The position numbers and the translations under genes were made by a program. From contig JAOPGA020000092.1 in the NCBI GenBank assembly GCA_026419775.2, positions 1 through 32,193 on the forward strand: 32,193 bases of DNA, given 5' to 3'. This DNA comes from Acrasis kona (taxonomy: Eukaryota > Heterolobosea > Eutetramitea > Acrasida > Acrasidae). The notes under the pieces are model-generated. The model saw only the letters and a program-made list of their open reading frames with translations. It was not told the origin of the DNA and made no database searches. Within the stretch, counting starts at the first letter, position 1. Every line of letters starts with the position of its first letter. Below, piece after piece: positions 9,241-17,373 of the stretch.

Positions 9241-9980
9241 TCAGTGATACAAGTCAAATATAATTGGCTTTCTCAGGACTGCCTGTATTTTCGATCCCTC
9301 AAGTGTAGAGGCGTTAATGAATGTCGTGCTACAACCATCAAGATCATCAAACCAACCGCCTTTTGAGTGAGTGTGCCCAAAAACATGAACCAATGGGTTG
9401 ACAACTTTTATTCTTTCTGTTAGTTTAATGTTTCCTCTGCTCCTTTTTTCGTCAAAGTCAAGTCCACCAACACCTTTTGGTGGTTGATGCGTAATTAATA
9501 CATCAACATCACTAGGGATAATGTGTGTAGTTTTTGCTGTACTGTCATTCATTCTGAGACTTGAAAACTTTTTCTTCCACCTGCAACCGTAGAACTTGAT
9601 ACCATTTATTATGATTGCGTTATCTAATAAAAAGACGCAATTCGTCATAAATGGACGAATTAAATCAGGGCACCACTCGTGATTACCTTGATATTGTTAT
9701 GATTTCAGTAAATCAAAAACATACCTGGAACAACTAGTTTGTATTTGTGTTCCTGTTCTCCTAGATAAGTATTGAATCTAACTGCTTCTGGTATCGTACC
9801 ATGGCACGTAAAGTCTCCAGCGACTATCAACACGTCACCTCCTGGTATTTGAAGATTTGTATGACAGTTATGTGTGTCTGACACTACCACTACCCGCAAG
9901 TGTGACATAGTGTCTTTTTCGCTATTAGAAAGAGAATCTTGGGATTTGATTGATACGTAACGAAACTCTTGCGTTTGCAT
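9241..9980 (-). CDS. MPPED-like metallophosphatase (spliced), 233 aa
   Basis: Exons 9725-9980 and 9241-9686 are joined across a 38-nt GT-AG intron (9687-9724). Joining recreates the PGNHE motif exactly, the strongest proof of the splice. The metal-binding motifs occur in order: SDTHN (residues 34-38), AGDFT (54-58), GNHE (86-89), THQPP and GHTHSKGG. This order and the short length match MPPED1/MPPED2 (239FB/UPF0046-type) class III phosphodiesterases, two-metal enzymes usually cytosolic and often active on cyclic nucleotides or similar phosphodiesters; the substrate here is unknown. No signal peptide is visible. An internal ATG at residue 25 would still keep the whole domain. AATAAA (9225-9220) lies 15 nt past the TGA stop. 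Confidence 0.9.
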
Positions 9981-10192
9981 CTGTCTTCTTTGATTGTATC
10001 ATTTCCATTCAGAACTTTATTGTAATGTGAAGAAGTTATCATGGTCAAATTGAACCTTCCAGTATTTTGGTGCATCTTACATTTTACAACTATAAAAGCA
10101 TGACCAACATATGTGTCAAACTCTATCAATAAAAAAGCAAACATGGAATTTTTTTATTTAATTTCGCCTACTTTACAAAATTACAGTGTATA

Positions 10193-10708
10193 ATGATCGT
10201 CCGAGAGTTTGAGGAAGACGATGAAACGCGCGTAAAAGAACTTTTTATTCTCGGAATGAACGAACATAACATCAACAAACAAATACACCCAGTCCACTTT
10301 AAAGAGTATATAAAGATGTCACTTATTTCAGATTTATCCTCAGTAAATGAAAATTATTTTAAAGAAACTTTTGGCCGTGTGGGTGGATTTTGGGTTGCGG
10401 TGGACGATTTTAATATTGTGCAAGGAATGGTTGGCTGTCAAATTTTGTCTAAAGATGGTTGTGAGTTGAGGAGGATGAGCGTGCATTCTGATTATAGAGG
10501 AAGGGGAGTTGGAAGAGATCTCTTGAATACAGTCATCTCACACGCACAATCACAAGGATTATCGCAAATCTCACTATCTTGTTGGCCCCATCAGCATGAT
10601 GCAATTGCCATGTATCGCAAATATGGATTTCAAATAACCAGCGAACAGGAGGTAGGATCATATGGAGTTAAGGTTGTATTTATGAACAAGTCATTATCTG
10701 ATGCTTGA
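10193..10708 (+). CDS. GNAT-family N-acetyltransferase, 171 aa
   Basis: A complete GNAT fold without introns. The N-terminus MIVREFEEDDETRVKELF is the usual beta1-alpha1. Residues 91-111 hold motif A (ELRRMSVHSDYRGRGVGRDLL) with the acetyl-CoA pyrophosphate loop RGRGVG at 102-107, and AIAMYRKYGF (138-146) is the motif B end. The arrangement, with FWVAVDD and GMVGCQ before motif A, resembles the NAT8/camello group. Unlike animal NAT8 I see no membrane hairpin between helix 1 and strand 2, so it is probably soluble. The acceptor substrate cannot be told from sequence. It is divergent from the metallophosphatase gene and converges on the V/E/H-rich gene with 109 bp between stops. Confidence 0.9.
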   Translation: MIVREFEEDDETRVKELFILGMNEHNINKQIHPVHFKEYIKMSLISDLSSVNENYFKETFGRVGGFWVAVDDFNIVQGMVGCQILSKDGCELRRMSVHSDYRGRGVGRDLLNTVISHAQSQGLSQISLSCWPHQHDAIAMYRKYGFQITSEQEVGSYGVKVVFMNKSLSDA

Positions 10709-10817
10709 TGCAAAAGATCCATTAGAATCACATTCTCTTATCATGTAGCCATCATGTCCTGTCCGACTTTGTAAGATGAAGAAGGTAAATTCATAAAGTT
10801 GGTAAATGTTGAATTTA

Positions 10818-11441
10818 TTATACTACTTTCTTGACAACTATGTCAGTCTCTATTTCGCGAACGATTGGCTTTTCTACAATCTTTCTAACTATTGGGTGTT
10901 CATGAACTTCGACAACCTTCTTTTCATGCACTTCGGTCACCAAAGCTTGTTGATGATGCTCTACAATTGGTTGGATGATGATCTCACGTACTAGTTCTGC
11001 ATCTTGAACGGTATCCACCTTGACATCCTGTGATACCTTGACACTTACATCCTTTGATAGTAGTCCATCATGTGCTAGCTTGATCTTCTTCCTCTCAGGT
11101 TCAGTTAGTTCTGTCTCAATAGTGTTGATTGTTTCAAACTTTGTTTCTTCGATAACATTATGGAGTTCGGTCTTTTCTTGTATGTGGCGCTCTTCGTGTG
11201 TCTTCTCAACTTCAATAATGGGCTGTTCGTGGATCTCTTGAACAACGTTCACGTGATGAACTTCGACGTTCTTCTTTTCTATAACTTCTTCTAGAACTGG
11301 CTTATCTACTACGTTGCTAATGATTGCCTCCTTTTGGATGACTTTAGTTGTTTCGACAACAGGTACAGCTGATATTTCAGTTGCAATAACTTTCTTTGCG
11401 ATTTCTGACTCTGATTTGTTTGACTCGTGTAAAAGACCCAT
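10818..11441 (-). CDS. Val/Glu/His-rich repetitive protein, 207 aa
   Basis: Single exon. The protein is built of loose repeats mixing hydrophobic beta-branched residues with Glu, Lys and His, for instance EVHEHPIVRKIVEKPIVREIE and VVQEIHEQPIIEVEK. There is no signal peptide, no Cys, no Trp and no membrane segment. Such EKPIV/HEHPIV repeats resemble articulin/alveolin-type cytoskeletal repeats and also His-rich stress-associated proteins of fungi; the sequence does not decide between them. A TATA-like stretch on the minus strand (11507-11498, AAATATAAAG) lies about 60 bp upstream. The stop codon runs into AATAAA. The compact promoter and signal suggest an active gene. Confidence 0.75.
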   Translation of the reverse strand: MGLLHESNKSESEIAKKVIATEISAVPVVETTKVIQKEAIISNVVDKPVLEEVIEKKNVEVHHVNVVQEIHEQPIIEVEKTHEERHIQEKTELHNVIEETKFETINTIETELTEPERKKIKLAHDGLLSKDVSVKVSQDVKVDTVQDAELVREIIIQPIVEHHQQALVTEVHEKKVVEVHEHPIVRKIVEKPIVREIETDIVVKKVV

Positions 11442-11645
11442 TGTGATGTGTGTTGTGTTTTTTGTTTTTCTTGTGTAAACAGTGAGGGTTGTTGTTCTTT
11501 ATATTTAGTCTAAAAATAATAGGTTCTCCAACCCCTCGTGATTAACCTCCAAACCATATTTTAAAAATCGGTCATTGGCGATATGTTACAATAAAAAGAT
11601 TGTTGCCCCGCATGATGAACGACACAATACACCAGACAAACAGCC

Positions 11646-12254
11646 ATGCAAGCAAACATTCCTGACCCAGTATTAGCCAAGATTGGTGAAGAAATATCAA
11701 AACTAGACGTACAGGCGCCACACTTATACGAGGATATCTTCCGGATCCAAGACAACGAACAACAACTCCCTGAAGCTGACGAAAACAAATTGTTTGTACT
11801 CCGAACTGCATTACAAATGTTCCGTAAGCATGTGAAGCAAGAAATCCCAGCCAGCACTGCCTCAGAATTCCCTATCAGCAGGGTTATGTACAACAACATT
11901 TTTAATGATGATTCTTGCTCGCGCTACTATCCACCAAGAAACCCTGCTTGTAGTGTGCCAGAAACGTACTACCAAGTTGACGAAGAACAGTTTAAAGCAC
12001 TATTTGGGAACAACCTTAACTATCGTATCTGTATCAAGAACAATTGGATGGTAAAGGTTAAATTCCCAGTACGATTTGTCTATCTACACCAAAACAGTGG
12101 AAGTCGATACAAAAGTGCGTTCAAATGGATGTCAATACCGTTAACTTGTGAGGATTTAATAACAGGGATGTCTGTTCCAATATACGATGGGAAGGTGGCA
12201 AACAAACAAGTTAGAAAAGCACAAAGAATTAAAAAAAATAGAACTAATAAATAA
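11646..12254 (+). CDS. Unrecognised protein, 202 aa
   Basis: Single exon from ATG 11646 to a TAA embedded in overlapping AATAAA copies. The N-terminal 70 residues look helical and acidic. Residues about 85-165 mix aromatic, Pro and basic residues (RYYPPRNPACS, then KNNWMVKVKFPVRFVYLHQ) and look like a compact beta domain. The C-terminus is strongly basic (KQVRKAQRIKKNR), which could be a nuclear signal or an RNA/DNA-binding tail. There is no signal peptide and no known catalytic motif. It is divergent from the V/E/H-rich gene, with 204 bp between starts. Function unknown. Confidence 0.7.
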   Translation: MQANIPDPVLAKIGEEISKLDVQAPHLYEDIFRIQDNEQQLPEADENKLFVLRTALQMFRKHVKQEIPASTASEFPISRVMYNNIFNDDSCSRYYPPRNPACSVPETYYQVDEEQFKALFGNNLNYRICIKNNWMVKVKFPVRFVYLHQNSGSRYKSAFKWMSIPLTCEDLITGMSVPIYDGKVANKQVRKAQRIKKNRTNK

Positions 12255-12800
12255 ACATTAAATGTATCACTGTTGTTTATTGCAAACTTATTCAAATATA
12301 TACATTTCATCAATAAAATACTGTCGATTTCCCTACTCTTATAAGACTTGACTGTGTGTGATTGATGATGCACAATAACAAGAAAGTGTATGTAATGGTT
12401 TTGTATGATTTGATGTTTGTATACTTTGGTTTAAATTGTCCTTACATCATCACTCGTCGCTCGTCACTCATCGTCGTTCGTCATTCATTGTAGTTTCGAC
12501 GTGGTTGGCGTGAATTTGGTTTTTACCCATTGCCCTATAAATATTGGTGCATTTATGATGAAACATACCATTGGTTTGTGATACAGTCCTACAAGCTCTC
12601 CAAAAGTTGTGGAATTGTGATTCAATAATATTTTGTAAGCTTTGTTGAAGATGCTGCACTATTGCCAAACTTTCAACGAATATTTTGAGCATGTCGAGGT
12701 ATGAATTGCAGCTTTTAAATCACTCTTAAATACAACAAGAAATGATGCACGTGTAGTTTATGTGAGTTGCACTACCCACCCTACCCGTTCCAAATACCAA
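12255..12800. other. 5' region of the TET/JBP-like gene with duplicated leader
   Basis: Up to about 12450 nothing is recognisable. From about 12450 the sequence is the start of the duplicated unit, with CGTC-type simple repeats (12451-12490). An 88-bp block at 12619-12706 recurs without mismatch at 14748-14835. This block holds an ATG-initiated 16-codon frame (12651-12698) that ends at a donor-like GTATGA and could be a short upstream exon, but I found no acceptor near the usual intron size that keeps frame. Confidence 0.4.
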
Positions 12801-14480
12801 ATGAGCAAAGCAAGCAGTCCAGAAATTTTAATATCAAATGAGGACTGTTTAGTGTGCCGAAGTGGTGGTGAGTACAATCGACTAATTGATTACCGCTCTA
12901 AAAGTTTCAACAAGAACACAGGAGACTCAGCCTTCAAAACCTTATGTAAAATAGAACAGCACCCACATTTACCAAACTTGTTTGAAATGCAAAGGGGTGT
13001 GAAGCAATTGAAATTTGGGGTAGGGCTTCAACAGCGCACGAACGCGCTAAATCCTACGTCGCAAGTAACGCAAGCGATTATGATGGATAAAAAATTTGAT
13101 GACATTAGAGAAGATTTTACAAATCTACTATTGGAATTGCAACGCTACATTGTAGAGGACTTGGAAAAGAAACAAGATTTTTTATATACACAGTTGCTTC
13201 AAGCAAAAGAAAATTTACCGGAAAAAGTACGGGAATCTATGAACGATTTTGTAGTGCCAAACTTTTTTATTAATGTCCATAATGCGGTTACGGATGAGCA
13301 CTGGGACGAAAATGATAGTTCAGCAGATCCAGCATATATATTTGTTTTCGGGTCGGAGGATCTTGAGGGCGGCGACACTGAGTTTGAACAAATAAATACA
13401 ACAGTTGCTATGAGGCATTGTGATGTGGCAAGGGTTAACTTTTCCCTTTTAAAGCATCATAATAAGCCAATAACACAAGGGAAGAGATTTTCAATCATCA
13501 TACCTTTTCATAACAGATACCTTAATCGCTGTTTAAGCAACGAAATAGGATATTCTGAGGAGGTAAATGGGTATTGTATATTGCATTGCAAAAATCCTGA
13601 TGGGTGGAAAACCCAGTTAAATAAATTAAATATCCACTTATTAAGCGGACAAAGTGCATCTTGTATTAAAGTAAGAAAGGGTGGTCTACAGTTTGCTGTT
13701 ATAGATGAAGCATATTACAAAAAAGGATGTACGACAAAATCGTTTCGCTTTTTAAGAAAGTGTATCAAGTACGGGGTCGCTTTAGTAATGCCAACACTGC
13801 TTGATGAATTGAAAAAAGAAGATATAACAATGGAGAAGTTTAAAAAGCTATTAGCCCTTGATTCTTATTATCGTTATGACACTAGTAAAGTCAAACCAAA
13901 AAGTAAACCACATCCAAAATATCAGTTTCTTGAGCACATGGACGATGAAGACATTCTTGTCCTTAACACCAGCAATGACGACGATGACGTAGATGAGGAA
14001 GATAATGACAATGATAACGACAATAACAATAGAGATAATAGTGACAGTGACAAAAATGATGATGACAGTGACAATGGGTACGACAAAAACAACATTGATG
14101 CTGTTGGTACTGGCTGTGATAAGAGTGACAACCAGATGCCCAAACAAAAGAAACGAAAGGTTTCACATTCTGTGAATGATCCTCAGTTGCCTAAGTACTC
14201 AGACAACATAAAAAGAATCGCCTATCAGTTCTTTAGAGGCTTACGCCCATACATTGTTGGTGACTTGGTGTCAAAGTATAAATGTCCTGAAATTACACTT
14301 TCTGGGGATAAAACCTTTGCGGCTTATTATGTTATCGTAGTACTATGCAATTATTGCACAGGCAATAAACTATTTGCATTTCTGGACACTATATCATCAC
14401 CCTCTATATCTCTCTTTCGTCTGTATCCTAAATTATTATTGAACAGTTTGGTGTTGGGCAGTACCTGTGCTACAGCTTGA
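12801..14480 (+). CDS. TET/JBP-like 2-oxoglutarate Fe(II) dioxygenase, 559 aa
   Basis: The start is the first ATG of the frame. Residues 150-240 carry the double-stranded beta-helix signature: H167-W-D169 (HxD), EGGDTEF at 189-195, then MRHCDVARVNFSLLKHH with the distal His at 219 or 220, then QGKRFSIIIPF with the 2OG-binding Arg at 229. This order (HxD, GGxxxF, ..H.xPI.xGxRxS) is that of TET/JBP-type oxygenases, which oxidise methyl groups on thymine or 5-methylcytosine in DNA, or bases in RNA. Residues 391-432 are an Asp/Asn-rich acidic run, and KQKKRKV (448-454) is nearly the SV40 nuclear signal. The C-terminal 100 residues are unassigned. A decayed copy follows in tandem. Substrate and exact subfamily are inference; another P4H-like 2OG oxygenase remains possible. 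Confidence 0.72.
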   Translation: MSKASSPEILISNEDCLVCRSGGEYNRLIDYRSKSFNKNTGDSAFKTLCKIEQHPHLPNLFEMQRGVKQLKFGVGLQQRTNALNPTSQVTQAIMMDKKFDDIREDFTNLLLELQRYIVEDLEKKQDFLYTQLLQAKENLPEKVRESMNDFVVPNFFINVHNAVTDEHWDENDSSADPAYIFVFGSEDLEGGDTEFEQINTTVAMRHCDVARVNFSLLKHHNKPITQGKRFSIIIPFHNRYLNRCLSNEIGYSEEVNGYCILHCKNPDGWKTQLNKLNIHLLSGQSASCIKVRKGGLQFAVIDEAYYKKGCTTKSFRFLRKCIKYGVALVMPTLLDELKKEDITMEKFKKLLALDSYYRYDTSKVKPKSKPHPKYQFLEHMDDEDILVLNTSNDDDDVDEEDNDNDNDNNNRDNSDSDKNDDDSDNGYDKNNIDAVGTGCDKSDNQMPKQKKRKVSHSVNDPQLPKYSDNIKRIAYQFFRGLRPYIVGDLVSKYKCPEITLSGDKTFAAYYVIVVLCNYCTGNKLFAFLDTISSPSISLFRLYPKLLLNSLVLGSTCATA

Positions 14481-14574
14481 CTCCGCGTGACTGCTTGAGA
14501 GAAACTCGCAAATTGAGTCGTTCATACATATGTTGAATTAAATTGAGCAACATTCTACAGCACAAGATTTGATT

Positions 14575-15855
14575 TGTCATTGTTGTTCGTCGTCATCGTC
14601 TCCGTTCGTGGTCCACGTCGTTTATTGTCGTTGGCATGAATTTCATTTTAACCCATTTCCCTATAAAATATGGAGCATTTGTATGTAAAATATTATTGGT
14701 GCGATATTGCCCTAGAGCTCCTTAGCTTAGACTATTGTGGATGTTGCGATTCAATAATATTTTGTAAGCTTTGTTGAAGATGCTGCACTATTGCCAAACT
14801 TTCAACGAATATTTTGAGCATGTCGAGGTATGAATCGTAGCTTTTGAACACAACAAGTAATGACACGTGTAGTTTTAGTGTTGCACCACTCAAACTACCC
14901 ATTCAGAATACCAAACGAGCAAGGTTAACAATGAAGAAAATAACATATCAGATGAGGGCTGTTTGGTGCGCCAAAGTGGTGGAGAGTATGATCAACTAAT
15001 ATTGGTCTATACATTTGAACAATTAAATTTTGGGGTAGGTCTTCAACACAAACGAACACGCTTAATCCTACATTGCAAGTACGCATGCGAGCGAGATTTA
15101 AAATTCATTGAGGTTAGAGAATATTTTATAAATCTGCCATTGAAAATGCAGCACTACATAAAGAATAGATATTTTTTACATACACAGTTGCCTCATGGAA
15201 AATGTAAGGAATCTATTAACAGTTTTTTGGTGCCAAATTTCTTATAGCTGTTCACAATGCAGTTGAAGGGGGCAACACTGATTTTGAACAAATAAATACA
15301 ATAGTTAGTATGAGGCATTTTGATGTAACGATGATTGACTCTGCTTTATTTAAGCATCGCAATAGGCCAATAATGCAAGGGAAGATATTTAAATTGTTGC
15401 GAAGAATTCCCTCCCCACTATTACGTTCATGCACCACAAATTGTACTAAATTAATTAACGATTAATGTTTATTGTTGCTTCTAGTTTACATTACAAGGCA
15501 CTTATGTATTCATCCAAGCTCTTAACTTTCCATTCTGTTTGTTTTTCAAATCGTACTCGCTTTTATGATTAATGGGCACCAAAGTACTTATTTGTTATAA
15601 AAACGTCAAGAATTGTATTAATGTACCATACACTCTTGCTGTCTATTCTGCTTCTATTGTATCATAAAGCAGTTATTGTATGGGCAATAAACCATTTGCA
15701 TTTCTGGACACTATATCATCACCCTCTATATCTCTCTTTCGTCTGTATCCTAAATTATTATTGAACAGTTTGGTGTTGGGCAGTACCTGTGCTACAGCTT
15801 GACTCCGCGTGACTGCTTGAGAGGACCTCACGAATTGAGCCGTTCACAGAAGTGT
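14575..15855 (+). pseudogene. Decayed tandem copy of the TET/JBP-like gene
   Basis: It aligns along its length with 12450-14530. It keeps the leader (88 bp identical at 14748-14835) and the last 141 bp (15683-15823, one mismatch to 14361-14501), while the middle has diverged. The start ATG equivalent is ACG, and several frame breaks and stops are present. About 75 bp that encode the HxD motif in the intact copy are missing near 15262, so no active oxygenase could be made. The large central part and the acidic/NLS region are also gone. An open frame of about 94 codons (14963-15247) is a remnant, not a gene. It could be a host tandem duplication or a non-autonomous copy of an element. Confidence 0.8.
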
Positions 15856-16192
15856 GAAGATTACAAAAAACGGTTTGTCAGTTGATGACGAGGGGAATGT
15901 TTTTGTGCTATTATTTAAATGTTACAGGCTGTATCGGCTTGACCTTTCGTATTGATCGTGTGTTGTACATGTATGCTTCTTCAAGGTTGGTTCCACGAGT
16001 TTATTATACATAACTCGATTCTCACATCCATCCAGTTGTAATATTTTTAGGAGTTTTAGCTCCGTTAAATATACCCGCCGTAATTCCGAAAACTAATAGT
16101 AATTACCGTTTTTGATTTTTATAAAGTATTTTTAAATCAAATTACAACCACCATTCAACTAATCTAACGGAACGATTTCCCTCAATTTTGGT
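15856..16192. other. Intergenic stretch, about 340 bp
   Basis: AT-rich, with no ORF, tRNA or repeat recognised. It lies between the end of the duplicated unit and the Sel1-repeat gene and should contain that gene's promoter. No TATA-like site stands out. Confidence 0.4.
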
Positions 16193-17320
16193 ATGGGGTT
16201 CTTCACAAGAAGAAAGAGCTCAAATTCTAAACCAGTTACCATTTCACCAAAGAAAAGAAAGCTTAGCAATATTGTATTTAGCTATCCTAAGAAGAAAGAC
16301 ATTATTAGTACAGATATTGTGGATGTTATAGACGATGGCGACCATAATATTGTTTCATTCGATAAAAAGCAATCACCAAGAAGGGATAGAAATATTATAA
16401 GCAACATACCAGATATGCAGTCAATAAAGCTAGTCAGCACTGTACAGGGAGGATACAATAGCGATGAGAATGACGCACAACATTTTTACAATCAAATGGA
16501 GCTTTCATTTCCTTCATTTACACATGACGACAAACTATACGCTAATTCGATGATGGAGGACAGCAACATTCAAGCGGAAGATATTGAATTTGATCCTCAA
16601 CCAGATGAAGTCCTAGTAACAAACGTTGATGTTCAAGATTCATTGAAGCCGCTAAGGGAAGAAATAGCGAACAAGAATAAATTGGATTCAACTGCAGAAC
16701 CTATACTCCAGCGACGTCGACCATCAAGCATAACAATAGAGCAAAAAAGAAATGATGTATTGGAAAACTGCGAACTATCTCCCATACCAAACAAAACAGC
16801 AAAGGTAGATACAAGCTCTAATAGCTCAAAGTCAATATCAACAGTATCCGAATTTACCTGCACAGAGTTTACACCTACCAATAAGGACAGATGTTCCAAA
16901 AAAGAAAAATCTATACTAGATAGATCTTTATCAGCTGATCTCTCCTATTTGACCAAGGAAAAGAAAAGAAGGAGTTTGGAGAAGGAACTAGATGCACTTC
17001 GAAGATTCAAAAGTAGCATAGAGGCTTTAGATGGTCTTCCAGAGTTATTTTATACCAAAGCTATCGAGCTACTCTGTGACGGTTACATGAATAAGAGTGG
17101 TGGGTCCAAATCAAAACTTAAAATGGGACTTCGATATCTTAAGAAGAGTGCAGATATGGGAAATGTACAGGCTCAATTAGAGTACGCAGAAATGTTAATC
17201 AAGCATTCTAAAAACAATAAAGATAAAGAAATAATTTTTTATCTCAAAAAAGCAAAAACAAATGGCAATATGAAGGCATCACTTATTATAAACAAAATGT
17301 ATGAGCACAATAAAATTTAA
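16193..17320 (+). CDS. Sel1-repeat protein with long disordered N-terminus, 375 aa
   Basis: Residues 1-255 are Ser/Asn/Asp/Lys-rich and look disordered, with basic patches such as KKRK near residue 22 that could be nuclear signals and several SP sites for proline-directed kinases. Residues about 258-285 are a charged helix (KEKKRRSLEKELDALRRF). The C-terminal 90 residues contain two or three Sel1-like (SLR/TPR) helix pairs, seen in MGLRYLKKSADMGNVQAQLEYAEML and IIFYLKKAKTNGNMKASLIINKMY. Sel1 repeats usually act as protein-binding scaffolds. AATAAA (17342-17347) lies 21 bp past the stop, and the SUMO protease gene starts only 53 bp after the stop on the same strand. Confidence 0.8.
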   Translation: MGFFTRRKSSNSKPVTISPKKRKLSNIVFSYPKKKDIISTDIVDVIDDGDHNIVSFDKKQSPRRDRNIISNIPDMQSIKLVSTVQGGYNSDENDAQHFYNQMELSFPSFTHDDKLYANSMMEDSNIQAEDIEFDPQPDEVLVTNVDVQDSLKPLREEIANKNKLDSTAEPILQRRRPSSITIEQKRNDVLENCELSPIPNKTAKVDTSSNSSKSISTVSEFTCTEFTPTNKDRCSKKEKSILDRSLSADLSYLTKEKKRRSLEKELDALRRFKSSIEALDGLPELFYTKAIELLCDGYMNKSGGSKSKLKMGLRYLKKSADMGNVQAQLEYAEMLIKHSKNNKDKEIIFYLKKAKTNGNMKASLIINKMYEHNKI

Positions 17321-17373
17321 ATTATTAGTAATCTTATCATCAATAAACTTTTTGAACGGTATTGTAAAAATAC

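Noticed and set aside
9890-10144. 84-aa open frame upstream of the metallophosphatase on the same strand
   Set aside because: It overlaps the promoter and exon 1 in another frame, has no domain, and the phosphatase exon 1 explains the region.
12468-12692. 74-aa minus-strand frame in the duplicated leader
   Set aside because: No signal or domain. It exists only because this leader is open on that strand; the copy of the leader does not keep the frame.
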